The notes under the pieces were generated by a model, which made no database searches, had not been told where the DNA came from, and saw nothing but the letters and a program-made list of their open reading frames with translations. Shown one piece after another: positions 48,614-58,781 of a stretch of 64,000 bases of DNA (positions within the stretch are counted from its first letter, which is position 1; the number at the start of each line of letters is the position of its first letter). Made by a program: the position numbers and the translations under genes. The DNA comes from Candidatus Nitrosopumilus sp. GTDB taxonomy: Archaea > Thermoproteota > Nitrososphaeria > Nitrososphaerales > Nitrosopumilaceae. The stretch covers positions 45,736-109,735 of the forward strand of contig JAOTVS010000001.1 in the NCBI GenBank assembly GCA_029863275.1, in the 5' to 3' direction.

Positions 48614-50459
48614 AGAAAAATTTAACCAAATTTCTCCTAGTGAGTTTTTCTATAGAAATAGAGACCTTGCTGGTTTTAGTAATCCTTCAAGATCATTGTA
48701 TACTGCAGTTAGGGAATTTGTGGAAAACGGACTTGATGCATGTGATTCCAAAGGTATTCTTCCTGACATTCATTTAACAATTAAGGCAGTAGATCAAGAA
48801 AAGCCTGATCCCAAACCTTACATCCTAACTGTAAAAGATAACGGGCCAGGAATAGAGACAAAACATGTTCCATTGGCTTTTGGTACGGTTCTATATGGTT
48901 CTAAATTTGGATTAAAACAAGCAAGGGGAATGTTTGGTTTAGGTGCAACTATGGCAATTCTTTATGGACAAATTACTACAAACAAACCTGTTACAGTTAA
49001 AAGTTCAACTGATGGAAAAACAATGGAAATATTTGAGTTATTGTTAGATATTCAAAAAAATAAACCTGTTATTTTAAAGCACACTACAAAAGATGTTTCA
49101 AAAAAAGGACTTTCTGTAAGCATTTGTCTTGAGGGTGATTATTCAAAGGCAGGATCTAAAATTAGAGATTACGTTTACCAAACATCTCTTATTACTCCAT
49201 ATGCCTCTATTACCTTTGATGATCCTAAAGGCGAAAAATATTCTTATCCGCGCATGATCAACACAATGCCAAAACCACCAACAATTATTCGACCTCATCC
49301 ATATGGGACTGATGTTGAAACGATAAGAAGAATGATTGTCGATTCTCAGTTTGAAATTCCAACCATTGATGATATAATGATTGAAAAAGTTAGAAAAGAT
49401 TTAGGACTTTCAAAAAAGAATTTAAGTTTTACAGCAATTATGGAGAAAGCCAAGAAAAAATGGAAAACTCTTTCAAGACAAGTAAGAGTTGTAATTGCCT
49501 TAATGTCATTTCTTAAGATGGATTTTGAGAAATTAAGCAAAATTAGAATTGAAGATCTTGATGTTCCAAATAAAAAATTATTTTATTGGGATTTTGGAGA
49601 TTCTACATCAAAATCAGTTGAAATGGATCCTGAAAGTCAATACTACAAACAATTGACAAATACAACACAAGGTGAAACTTTGACTGCCTTTCTGACAAAA
49701 AAATTCCAAAGAGTTGGCCCAAGTACTGCAATAAAATTTGCAGAATTTGCAGGATTCAAGCCAGAAAAACGTATTGGAACAATGACTAATCAAGAACTTG
49801 CACACCTTAGCGATTCTTTACAAAAATTCGATGACTTTATGGGTCCTGATTCAAGTTGTCTTGCACCATTAGGAGAAGCGCCACTTGAAAAAGGAATGAC
49901 AAAGTTTTTCAAGCCTGATTTTCTAACTGTTTTACAACGAAGTGCATCTGCATATTCAGGATTTCCCTTTATCGTAGAGATGGGAATTGCATATGGTGGT
50001 GAAATTAGTACACGTGGCATCAAAGTTTATCGATATGCAAATCGCATTCCCCTACTTTATGATGAAGGAAGTGATGTAGTTATGAAGGTTGTAAATGAAA
50101 TTGATTGGAGTCGCTATAAAGCAAAGGGAGATCCTCCACTCGTAATAGTTTCTCATATATGCTCTACTAGAATTCCCTACAAAACTGCTGGAAAGGAAAA
50201 TGTTGCTGACAGACCAGAAATAGAGCGAGAATTAAAACTGGCCATTCAATTCATGGCTAGAAAATTATCTGTCTTTATGAATAAGCGAGGTCAAGCAGAA
50301 GCTGCAAAAAAGAGAGCAAATCTCTATGCAAAATATGTTCCATTAATTGCTCAGTTCTGCACAGAACTTGCTGGAAAGAAAAAAGAACCAAACTTCCAAA
50401 AAATTTTACATGATGAGACGCCAATAGAAAATGAGGAGAAAGCAATAGAAAATGAGTAA
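48600..50459 (+). CDS. top6B: DNA topoisomerase VI subunit B
   Basis: GHKL motifs VREFVENGLDACD, VKDNGPGI, ARGMFGLGATMAILYGQ. Confidence 0.97.
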   Translation: MSLIKEKFNQISPSEFFYRNRDLAGFSNPSRSLYTAVREFVENGLDACDSKGILPDIHLTIKAVDQEKPDPKPYILTVKDNGPGIETKHVPLAFGTVLYGSKFGLKQARGMFGLGATMAILYGQITTNKPVTVKSSTDGKTMEIFELLLDIQKNKPVILKHTTKDVSKKGLSVSICLEGDYSKAGSKIRDYVYQTSLITPYASITFDDPKGEKYSYPRMINTMPKPPTIIRPHPYGTDVETIRRMIVDSQFEIPTIDDIMIEKVRKDLGLSKKNLSFTAIMEKAKKKWKTLSRQVRVVIALMSFLKMDFEKLSKIRIEDLDVPNKKLFYWDFGDSTSKSVEMDPESQYYKQLTNTTQGETLTAFLTKKFQRVGPSTAIKFAEFAGFKPEKRIGTMTNQELAHLSDSLQKFDDFMGPDSSCLAPLGEAPLEKGMTKFFKPDFLTVLQRSASAYSGFPFIVEMGIAYGGEISTRGIKVYRYANRIPLLYDEGSDVVMKVVNEIDWSRYKAKGDPPLVIVSHICSTRIPYKTAGKENVADRPEIERELKLAIQFMARKLSVFMNKRGQAEAAKKRANLYAKYVPLIAQFCTELAGKKKEPNFQKILHDETPIENEEKAIENE

Positions 50460-51567
50460 AAAGTCAGAAATCAAAGCAAAGAAAATAAGCAAAAAGGCTT
50501 TAGAAAAACAAAAAAATATTCTTGAAATGTTAAAGAGTCATGGAGCTAAAATTTATGAAGATCTAGATAATGGCCAATTTCCAAAATTCTCAATTCCTAG
50601 TAGATCAGTTAGCAATATTGTTTATGATAAAAAACTCCGCCAATACATTCTAGGAAATTCATCAGCTATTAGAAGCTCAAAAAATACTTCTCAATTAAGA
50701 TCCTTTACACAATTAATGTGGTTGGCATTTTTTGCAAATAGACTAACAAATGAAAAAAAATCATCTACGTTAAGAGATATTTATTATTCTTCTCAGGCTT
50801 TTGAAATTGATTTTGAGGATCAGAGTGAATCTGATAACATTATAGTTGATTTAGAAGCCGTAACTTCAAGACCTAGAGAAGATTTTCATATATTTCCTGA
50901 GGAACGAAGTTCCATTTTTGGTGATTTGACAATAGAGTACACTATCCCAGGATATGAAGGAAAATCCATGAATTTGTCCAATCATCCTGATGGATATGCA
51001 ATAGGTCCTAGTTTGACTACCTGTGAATTAGTCGATACATCTGCTGAGATTGTAATTGCAATCGAAAAAGGTGGACTATTTACAAGATTTGTAGAAGAAC
51101 AAGTTGATAAAAAATTTAAATCAATTATTATTAATACTGGAGGACAAGCTCCGCGTTCAACCAGAACTCTTTTAAAAAGATTACATGATGAAATGAATTT
51201 ACCTGTTATTATCCTGACTGATGGTGATGTGTATGGAGAACATATTGCCATGGTAATAAAATCTGGATCTGCCAATGCTGCACATCTTAGAGAATTAACA
51301 GTTCCTGACGCTAAATGGGTTGGAGTTTGGGCTACCGATATTGAAAAATATAAACTTCCAACTATACCAATGACTGAATCAGACATTAAACGATGTTATG
51401 ATTTACAAAAAGATCCTCGATATATAGATGGAATTTGGAAAAAAGAACTGGAAGTATTTTTACGACTTAAAAGAAAGGCAGAGCTCGAGGCATTCTCAAA
51501 GTATGGATTGACAAATATTACAGACAAATATCTGCCACAAAAATTAGAGTTGGCAAAAAGTCTCTAG
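50452..51567 (+). CDS. top6A: DNA topoisomerase VI subunit A
   Basis: TOPRIM IAIEKGGLFTRF, ILTDGDVYGEHIAMVIKSGS; N-terminal Spo11-like Tyr region RDIYYSSQAF. Confidence 0.97.
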   Translation: MSKKSEIKAKKISKKALEKQKNILEMLKSHGAKIYEDLDNGQFPKFSIPSRSVSNIVYDKKLRQYILGNSSAIRSSKNTSQLRSFTQLMWLAFFANRLTNEKKSSTLRDIYYSSQAFEIDFEDQSESDNIIVDLEAVTSRPREDFHIFPEERSSIFGDLTIEYTIPGYEGKSMNLSNHPDGYAIGPSLTTCELVDTSAEIVIAIEKGGLFTRFVEEQVDKKFKSIIINTGGQAPRSTRTLLKRLHDEMNLPVIILTDGDVYGEHIAMVIKSGSANAAHLRELTVPDAKWVGVWATDIEKYKLPTIPMTESDIKRCYDLQKDPRYIDGIWKKELEVFLRLKRKAELEAFSKYGLTNITDKYLPQKLELAKSL

Positions 51568-52112
51568 TCTTTTTTAATCCTTAGTGTTAAAACACCATTT
51601 CTATATTTGAAATCTAAGATTTGCATACCAGCTGACCCCTCGATAGGAATTTCCTTTGAAAAGTTTGCAGAACCTCGAATATACAAAACTCCATCAATTA
51701 ATCTCACCATTATCTTATCTTCAGGTCCTGGAACTTCAGATACGAAAACAAAATCTCCATCCCCTTTAATGAGATCGTATACCCAATTTTTTGCCTCTTG
51801 TTCTCTGGCTGAAAATGCAGGCTTTTGCTCTTTTGTCATTTTCTTAACTATCCGTACCCAATAAAACATGGTAAGTGCAGCAACTCCAATTAAAATAAAA
51901 CTCACAAATCCAGATCCTGACCTTTGAGTCATTACATAAATTATTCCAAGAAAAAGAATAATCATAATAGGAATTACAAAATTTAACGATTGTTCATTAG
52001 AATATGTTCCCTTGTAGCTTGCCAAACAGACAAATTCTGAGTTTGCCAAATATAAAGTATCTTTGGTTTTATATGATGAAGGATAATTAAGAATTAATCT
52101 GTAAAGTTCCAC
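51564..52112 (-). CDS. Membrane protein with C-terminal Hsp20/CS-like beta domain (true start may be internal)
   Basis: Two TM; MVRLIDGVLYIRGSANFSKEIPIEGSAGMQILDFKYRNGVLTLRIKK. Confidence 0.6.
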   Translation of the reverse strand: MELYRLILNYPSSYKTKDTLYLANSEFVCLASYKGTYSNEQSLNFVIPIMIILFLGIIYVMTQRSGSGFVSFILIGVAALTMFYWVRIVKKMTKEQKPAFSAREQEAKNWVYDLIKGDGDFVFVSEVPGPEDKIMVRLIDGVLYIRGSANFSKEIPIEGSAGMQILDFKYRNGVLTLRIKKD

Positions 52113-55100
52113 CCGATATTATCTTAAGACCACTCCCAGATTCAACGGTGAGGTTGTTTCCTGAGGTGATAGTTAAGGTAATCCCGGATGGAATTTCTAC
52201 TTGCGAATTATTTGTGACTGTTACGTTTCCTGTAATAATTGCATCTGCGGTCAACTCACAACTAGAGGAAATTATCCAAACTCCTGAAATCGGAGGAGTA
52301 CAAGGATCTTTTGGGGTCAAAGATACAGTAAATGCAAGAGAATTCATTTGATCATCATTACCAAAGCCATTTTCATACTGTAAGGCATCAATCGTTATGG
52401 ATTCAGAAAAAAATTCCTCGTTTGTAAAAATCAAATTGATGTGTGCACCATAAGGAATATTGAAATCAGAAATTAATTTACCATCATAAATTGTTTCTTG
52501 GTGACTATATTTTTCTCCTCCAGACAAAACAGTCTCTACCATAACTTTTGTTCCATCCATTATGGTTGTTCCAGTAAGATCCTCCACATCAAAAGAAACA
52601 AGACTTGGCAGTTCTGGAATTTCCTCTGTTCTAGAGGTTCCATTTCCAGGATGAGGATAACCAAAAGGATAAGAAGTACCATTTACTTTTTTTCTAACGT
52701 CACCCCATTCAGATACTCCAAAAGTATCTCCTGCATCGCATGTTGTACTGTTATTGCTATCAACGCAGATCTTATGATTTCCATAAACACCATCCCAGGA
52801 AGCTTGGGTAACAATTCCTGAGTTTGATACAACTGTGTGTAAATCAGATAAAGTGGTGATAATTTCGGGGTTTCCAGGATTGAGAGCTTGATTGCTAAGA
52901 ATGGTGAAAAGATTGTCCATTGTTGTAATTCCTAGAATATCCCATACCAAAGATGCTGCTGCATATTCCTCATACGATCCTTTATGTGTGGATGTTCCAT
53001 TGGGATAAATGAAACCATTAATATTCCAAATTCCATTATCAATGTCTTTTCCACCACCCAAAGAATGGTGGAGTTTTGCAGGGAATTCGCTGTGCTTTGT
53101 GTCGGTGAGTTTTTCTTTAGATATTGCCGCTGACAAAAATGTTGCAAATCCTTCACTCCATGCACATGATGAATCAAGTTGTGCATATCCTGAATGACAA
53201 CCTGTAGGACCTGGTTCAACTGCAGAAAGGTCTGGGTGTGCGTTACGATTGGTGGCAATTCCGCTATTCTCTCCTCCTATCTTTGATTCATAAACTAAAT
53301 AATGCCCAAGTTCATGGAATACTGTATCAATTTTATATTCGGTATGTTTATCGTCTGCTAAAGTACTTCCACTTTTTCCGGTGTCAGTATGAGTAGGTCC
53401 ACGTAAATGGAGGGCCGGATCTCCATTGGGATTAAAATGACTGGCACTGGTGTTGGTATTTGCATCATTTGAAAACCCGATCACATCAAGAGGCAAACTA
53501 CTATCAAGTGTCAAAGCAGTTAAATGTTCATTAGTAAAATCGAGTCCAATCAAAAAATAATAATACGTTGCTGCTAAATGTGCTAATCTTGAGACTTGAG
53601 GAAGACCAGTAAGGGTTGGAGTTGATGGTTCCCCACTCACTCTTAACTCCGGATTCGTAGCATTTAACTCCAAAAATGCAATTCTAATACATGAGTTAAA
53701 ATCTTCAGTCTTGAATTTAACCGCAGTTCCTCTAACTGCATTATGTACCTCTAGGAGGCCGTTTGGGAAACCAGTAGAAGGCCCATCTTTTAACTCAGTC
53801 TCTAATGACACTGTATCTTTTTTTGTAGGTACATCAAAAGAGAAATCCCCAATTGTTCTATCACTGTCTTGCAAAACCGGTCCACCTGAATGGGTAAATG
53901 TCATTTTTACTCCCTTTAGGGGTAATTGCCCTACTTTATCCGTCGGTTTGGAATGACGGTCAGGAGTAGATACCACTATTCTACCCTTAATTTTATCTTC
54001 TTCTGGAATAATTTCGTTTTCAAGAATATTAGCCTCAAGATTTCCATTTAGAGTTCCCGTGTTGGTAAATTTACCACCTGGCTGAAACACCATTGCCCCA
54101 TTATTGGTAATGGTGTTTTGATTATTTAATTTCCCACCGGTATTTGGAACATTTCCAGAACTATTAATTAAACAGGTATTGTTTATAGTTCCACTTGTGT
54201 TGTCTATTTGCTTTTCATTTTCTACATAGTTATCGTTGGTGAATGTACCTGTGTTAGTTATCGTATCGCTATTGATAATTTTGCCATCATTTTGAAATAC
54301 TAAATTATTTGTTATTTTTCCTCCAGCAAAATTTGTAATAGTTGCATCTTCTTTGTTATCAACAGTACCATCATTATCAAACTTGTCATGATTATCAAGT
54401 GTCCCTTCGTTGTTTAGAGTACCCCCTACTTTATTGGTTACAGTTTTTGTATTGTCAATTATTCCTGTAGATGTATTGTTAAATATATTTTCATTTTCCA
54501 ACACTCCTGAATTGTTAACATTACCTATGTTTATCACGGTACCAGAATTATCAACTGTTCCTAAACCATCATTGTTTAGGTTACTAGATGCTTCATTGTT
54601 CAGTGTTCCTCCAGAATTAATTTTAAATGTACCAACGTTGTTGTTAATTACACCTGTACCAATCTTATTGTTTATTACAGCCGAATTATTTACAGATCCA
54701 AGATTGTTATTTAACGTACCAGCGTTGTCTATTATCCCACCTGCGGAATTATTGATGGTTCCCAACGAGCTGGTTCTAAGTTCTGCACCAAACCGATTAT
54801 CAAATACAGCAAATGCAGCACCAGTGTTAGCGAGAGTCCCTGATACGTCCATTACACCATTTGTTAATTGGTGAATGTCAGCTTGGTTAGTAAGGGTTCC
54901 AATCACATTTACCGTTGCTTGTTCGTTATGAAAGTGAGTATTTGCAGTTCCCAAATTATTGAAATTACCTCCGGTATTAATCGTCAGAATAGCACCGCCG
55001 ATGTTATCAAATAGACCAGAATTTTGATAAGTTCCACCATTGGCTACGGTGACAGTACCAAAATTAACAAGTCCATTTGTGGTTATTCCATCAAAAAATC

Positions 55101-55419
55101 CAGTATTTGTAATTGTGGAACTTATTGTTAGACTACCAGTAACTTGAATGAGTCCAGAGTTACTGACAGGACTAGAAATGGTAACGGCATTATTGACAAA
55201 TTTGGTATCAGCTGATCCGGGAACTCCAGGTATTTGATTTCCCACACCATCATCATGTCGCCAAATGGCTCCATCATTCCAATCTCCGTTTGCAACTGTG
55301 GAATAGGTTACTGGAACTCCCGCAAAGGCCGTGGAAAATGTTCCTAAAAACAAAAAGCTAATTATCAATGTAGATATCCAAAACACTTTCACTGAATAAC
55401 TGCCTATATTACAATACAT
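52087..55419 (-). CDS. Large secreted zinc metallopeptidase with Asn/Gly-rich N-terminal repeats and C-terminal surface module
   Basis: Signal peptide; about 400 aa of NNxGTINNxG-type repeats; VFHELGHYLVYE (HExxH) and downstream AWSEGFATFL; SGVWIISSSCELTADAIITGNVTVTNNSQVEIPSGITL C-terminus. Confidence 0.85.
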   Translation of the reverse strand: MYCNIGSYSVKVFWISTLIISFLFLGTFSTAFAGVPVTYSTVANGDWNDGAIWRHDDGVGNQIPGVPGSADTKFVNNAVTISSPVSNSGLIQVTGSLTISSTITNTGFFDGITTNGLVNFGTVTVANGGTYQNSGLFDNIGGAILTINTGGNFNNLGTANTHFHNEQATVNVIGTLTNQADIHQLTNGVMDVSGTLANTGAAFAVFDNRFGAELRTSSLGTINNSAGGIIDNAGTLNNNLGSVNNSAVINNKIGTGVINNNVGTFKINSGGTLNNEASSNLNNDGLGTVDNSGTVINIGNVNNSGVLENENIFNNTSTGIIDNTKTVTNKVGGTLNNEGTLDNHDKFDNDGTVDNKEDATITNFAGGKITNNLVFQNDGKIINSDTITNTGTFTNDNYVENEKQIDNTSGTINNTCLINSSGNVPNTGGKLNNQNTITNNGAMVFQPGGKFTNTGTLNGNLEANILENEIIPEEDKIKGRIVVSTPDRHSKPTDKVGQLPLKGVKMTFTHSGGPVLQDSDRTIGDFSFDVPTKKDTVSLETELKDGPSTGFPNGLLEVHNAVRGTAVKFKTEDFNSCIRIAFLELNATNPELRVSGEPSTPTLTGLPQVSRLAHLAATYYYFLIGLDFTNEHLTALTLDSSLPLDVIGFSNDANTNTSASHFNPNGDPALHLRGPTHTDTGKSGSTLADDKHTEYKIDTVFHELGHYLVYESKIGGENSGIATNRNAHPDLSAVEPGPTGCHSGYAQLDSSCAWSEGFATFLSAAISKEKLTDTKHSEFPAKLHHSLGGGKDIDNGIWNINGFIYPNGTSTHKGSYEEYAAASLVWDILGITTMDNLFTILSNQALNPGNPEIITTLSDLHTVVSNSGIVTQASWDGVYGNHKICVDSNNSTTCDAGDTFGVSEWGDVRKKVNGTSYPFGYPHPGNGTSRTEEIPELPSLVSFDVEDLTGTTIMDGTKVMVETVLSGGEKYSHQETIYDGKLISDFNIPYGAHINLIFTNEEFFSESITIDALQYENGFGNDDQMNSLAFTVSLTPKDPCTPPISGVWIISSSCELTADAIITGNVTVTNNSQVEIPSGITLTITSGNNLTVESGSGLKIISGGTLQINS

Positions 55420-55685
55420 AAAGATTCACAATTCTTTATCATTTATTGCAGATGTAGGATCGATAATTTTCAAAAGAAAATAAAATTCCAAGGGTCAACT
55501 AGCAAATCATCCTTGATTTTTGTGAATTTTAGGAAGTGGTAGGTGTGGACCTAACATAACCCGTTCACCAGTCATAATTGGTAAGATAATTATTAATAAT
55601 ATATTATTAGAAATAAACATTAGACTCGAAATTAATTTGTGGGAAAAAATAAATGATTTTTTAGGATACAAAAACACCTTACCTT

Positions 55686-55964
55686 GTGAAACTCTCTTTT
55701 TTAGTAATTTTAGGAATAATTCTTGTAATTTTGGGCTTCTTTGGTTTTATAATTCCCGTTAATGATTCAGGATTGACTGTTTTGGAGGCTGATAAATTAT
55801 GCAAGGAAGTTAATGATTCTTTTTCCCCACAAGAAACAGAGAAAGCAAAGGTATGTGAATATACAAAATTTTTCAATTCAATTCACTTCCTTTTAGGAAT
55901 TGGTTTAGTTTTGATTTTTTGGAGTGGATATATGAAAAAATATCTAGGAGGAAAGAAACCCTAA
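55686..55964 (+). CDS. Small two-TM membrane protein
   Basis: Two hydrophobic helices. Confidence 0.55.
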   Translation: MKLSFLVILGIILVILGFFGFIIPVNDSGLTVLEADKLCKEVNDSFSPQETEKAKVCEYTKFFNSIHFLLGIGLVLIFWSGYMKKYLGGKKP

Positions 55965-56083
55965 TTTTTTGGATAAATAGTGAAAATATTCAAAAATTTT
56001 CCTTTAGGAAATTCATTAGAGTCTTCAAAATAAAATCAAATTTCAAATTCAACTGAACCTAACCACTAATCTTTGAATTTTTA

Positions 56084-56335
56084 TTGTCAAGTTCCATTAC
56101 TGATTTATTGTCTGATGGAAAAAAAGCAGATACACTAACTACAAAAGAAATTATTCTAAAGGGAACATTCATTGCAATTATTGTAATTATTCCTTCTCTT
56201 CTTACATTCTTTGTGTTTTGGATAGTTTTAGATGATATTCTTCAGGCAGCTATTATTGGTGGGATAGTTCATTTCATTGCAATGGGTTTTTCTTTAAAAA
56301 TATCAAAAAAATTCTTTGCAAAGAAACGATCTTGA
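56084..56335 (+). CDS. Small two-TM membrane protein
   Basis: Two hydrophobic helices, basic C-terminus. Confidence 0.5.
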   Translation: MSSSITDLLSDGKKADTLTTKEIILKGTFIAIIVIIPSLLTFFVFWIVLDDILQAAIIGGIVHFIAMGFSLKISKKFFAKKRS

Positions 56336-56353
56336 AAACTATTCTTTATTTAT

Positions 56354-56728
56354 TTGAAAATCGCATCAAAAGTCATGAACACCACTCAAATTGAAGAGAA
56401 ATTAATTTCTGAAATTAAATTAAATTCTATACAAGCTAAAACATTTCTTTTGATTACCTGTTATGGAAAAATGAACAGTCAGTTAATTGCAGAAAAGCTA
56501 AAAATTCCTGAAGACCTTGCTTTAAAAACCGCAAAAGATCTTATGGGACTGGGCGCTTTTATCGATATCTCCAAAACCGAATTTGAGGCTATGCATCCAA
56601 GATTCACCGCAGTGAATATGTATCGACGAATGTGTGAAAAAGAAAATATTGAATTTAAACGAAATCAAATTGTTGATAGCATAGGTGTAATTCTTGAGAA
56701 ACCCTATGAAGATGCAAGAACTAAATAA
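56354..56728 (+). CDS. TrmB-like helix-turn-helix protein
   Basis: SIQAKTFLLITCYGKMNSQLIAEKLKIPEDLALKTAKDLMGLGAFIDI. Confidence 0.65.
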   Translation: MKIASKVMNTTQIEEKLISEIKLNSIQAKTFLLITCYGKMNSQLIAEKLKIPEDLALKTAKDLMGLGAFIDISKTEFEAMHPRFTAVNMYRRMCEKENIEFKRNQIVDSIGVILEKPYEDARTK

Positions 56729-56750
56729 TACTAAAGTTTGGTGAACAACA

Positions 56751-57149
56751 TTGAGTACAGATTCTGATTCTTGCAAGCATCAACCAGTTTACTTTGGAGT
56801 GACAAACATCAATGTAGATGAGAAAACCATTGGTTCAGTTGATGTCTGGAGATGTGCTATGTGCAAAAAGAAATTTTGTGAGGAAAAACAACTAGGAATT
56901 GAAGAAATTGCAGATTTGGTAGGAATGCCAAAAATAGATTCTGATGCAAAATGGGCAGTAAGTGTTTGCAAACTTCAACAAGGAAAATACAAATGGAAAC
57001 TAGTAAAGTTAAAAGAAAATGGAGATATCAAACACGAATGCCTAGATGAGAATGTTGTTTCTCTCAAAATTAAAGATTTCAAAATTGAAGATAATAATCA
57101 CTGGAGCTTTTTGATTGATGATAATGTCAACAAGGTAGTAGAAATTTAA
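56751..57149 (+). CDS. Conserved hypothetical protein with two Cys pairs
   Basis: CKHQPVYFGVTNI...WRCAMCKKKFCEE. Confidence 0.6.
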   Translation: MSTDSDSCKHQPVYFGVTNINVDEKTIGSVDVWRCAMCKKKFCEEKQLGIEEIADLVGMPKIDSDAKWAVSVCKLQQGKYKWKLVKLKENGDIKHECLDENVVSLKIKDFKIEDNNHWSFLIDDNVNKVVEI

Positions 57150-57157
57150 TTAAAAAA

Positions 57158-57442
57158 ATGGATCTTAAAGTAAGCATCAAAAATATTCATGGGAGCCAAA
57201 TGGCAGCCAAAATTACAGGAAATTTTTCAATTGATGATCATTCTTTTAGGTTCACTGCTATTGCCTTTGGTAGAATCGGGGGACAAAACATTGGAGCAAA
57301 AATTTCAAAAACCACTGAAAAGGAATTAGAATCATTTGGATACAATGTGGATGATGTGATAATGACGTTACAAAAAAATCTCTTGCAAGGTGATTTGACT
57401 CTTCCGGAAGGTTTGAAAAGAGAATCTTTTGTAGATGACTAA
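57158..57442 (+). CDS. Conserved hypothetical protein
   Basis: 94-aa ORF, 9 bp after the previous gene. Confidence 0.6.
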   Translation: MDLKVSIKNIHGSQMAAKITGNFSIDDHSFRFTAIAFGRIGGQNIGAKISKTTEKELESFGYNVDDVIMTLQKNLLQGDLTLPEGLKRESFVDD

Positions 57443-58230
57443 AACTCAGCTTCATCCAAAGCTTTGGCACAAGAGCAACCTCGTGTTTTAGGAATCTCCT
57501 CAATCAAATCTGACAGAATTTTTTTTGTTCTCTCAACATTTTTTCCAAGTGTATCTAAAACTTCCTTTGCAGTAACAGCTTTTTCTGCCCATACATCATA
57601 ATCAGTTACAGTAGATATCGAAGCATAACACATTTGAGCCTCTCTTGCAAGCTGACATTCAGGGACCAAAGTCATTCCAATTATATCTGCATTCATTGTT
57701 CTGTAGAATTTTGATTCTGCCTTTGTAGAAAATCTTGGACCCTCAATGCATACATAAGTACAATCTTTATGGATTTTGTCCCCTTGCTTGTCTACTACTT
57801 TGGTAATTGATTCTTGTAATTCTGGACAGAATGGATCTGCAACTGAGATGTGAATCACTCTTCCTTCCTCAGAAAAAGAACCTGCTCTAGATTTGGTAAA
57901 ATCTACAAATTGATTTGGCAAAGCAAAATGACTGGGTTCAATTTTTTCTTTGAGACTTCCAACAGCTGAGGGTGCAATAATTCTTGAAATTCCTAATTCC
58001 TTAAATGCCCAAATGTTGGCCCTATAGTTTATCATGTGTGGAGGTATTGTGTGTTTTTTTCCATGTCGTGGTAAAAAAGCAATTTTTCTTCCTTTGAACA
58101 CTCCAACTGTAATTGAATCTGATGGTTTTCCATAAGGTGTATCAATGTTAATTTCTTGAGGATTTTCAAGTAAGCCTGAATCATAGATACCTGTCCCGCC
58201 AAAAATTCCAATCTCTACGTCTCGATCCAT
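57439..58230 (-). CDS. mtnP: S-methyl-5'-thioadenosine phosphorylase
   Basis: [54 protein letters not shown]. Confidence 0.95.
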   Translation of the reverse strand: MDRDVEIGIFGGTGIYDSGLLENPQEINIDTPYGKPSDSITVGVFKGRKIAFLPRHGKKHTIPPHMINYRANIWAFKELGISRIIAPSAVGSLKEKIEPSHFALPNQFVDFTKSRAGSFSEEGRVIHISVADPFCPELQESITKVVDKQGDKIHKDCTYVCIEGPRFSTKAESKFYRTMNADIIGMTLVPECQLAREAQMCYASISTVTDYDVWAEKAVTAKEVLDTLGKNVERTKKILSDLIEEIPKTRGCSCAKALDEAEF

Positions 58231-58742
58231 TAGTATTTCACCAAGGATTTACAAAGATATTTACTAATTCCTTTCATTCCTCCTAACTCTGTTAATTCAA
58301 TAATAAAAGCAAATCCAGTAATTTTTCCACCTACTTTTTCAATTAATTTTGCAGAAGCCAATGCTGTTCCTCCTGTAGCTAGTAAATCATCGCAAATTAC
58401 AATTCTTTGACCTTCATCAATTGCATCCTTTTGAATTTCAAGGGTGTCTTTTCCATATTCAATTTTGTATGAGAGCTTTGTGGTTTTTCCAGGTAATTTC
58501 CCTGCTTTTCTTATCATAATCATTCCTTTGTTGTACCGAACTGCAAGAATACTTGCAAGCAAAAACCCCCTAGATTCGATTCCAGCAAATAGATCAACGT
58601 CTTTAGGGTGAAATATTTTGGAAAATTCATCAGCAATATATGATAACGAAGATGGATCCTTTAGGATAGGACTAAAGTCTCTAAACAGTATGCCCTTCTT
58701 TGGAAAATTTTGATATTCTGAAACTTTATCTTTAAGATTCAT
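58230..58742 (-). CDS. apt: Adenine phosphoribosyltransferase
   Basis: [50 protein letters not shown]. Confidence 0.95.
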   Translation of the reverse strand: MNLKDKVSEYQNFPKKGILFRDFSPILKDPSSLSYIADEFSKIFHPKDVDLFAGIESRGFLLASILAVRYNKGMIMIRKAGKLPGKTTKLSYKIEYGKDTLEIQKDAIDEGQRIVICDDLLATGGTALASAKLIEKVGGKITGFAFIIELTELGGMKGISKYLCKSLVKY

Positions 58743-58781
58743 AAATTAATTCAAAAATAGGTGAAATAAAATTGTTTGAAG

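Noticed and set aside
52932-53258. 108-aa minus-strand ORF
   Set aside because: Alternative frame inside the metallopeptidase on the same strand; low-complexity His/Gln-rich.
54410-54874. 154-aa plus-strand ORF
   Set aside because: Antisense to the repetitive part of the metallopeptidase gene; biased codons leave the opposite frame open.
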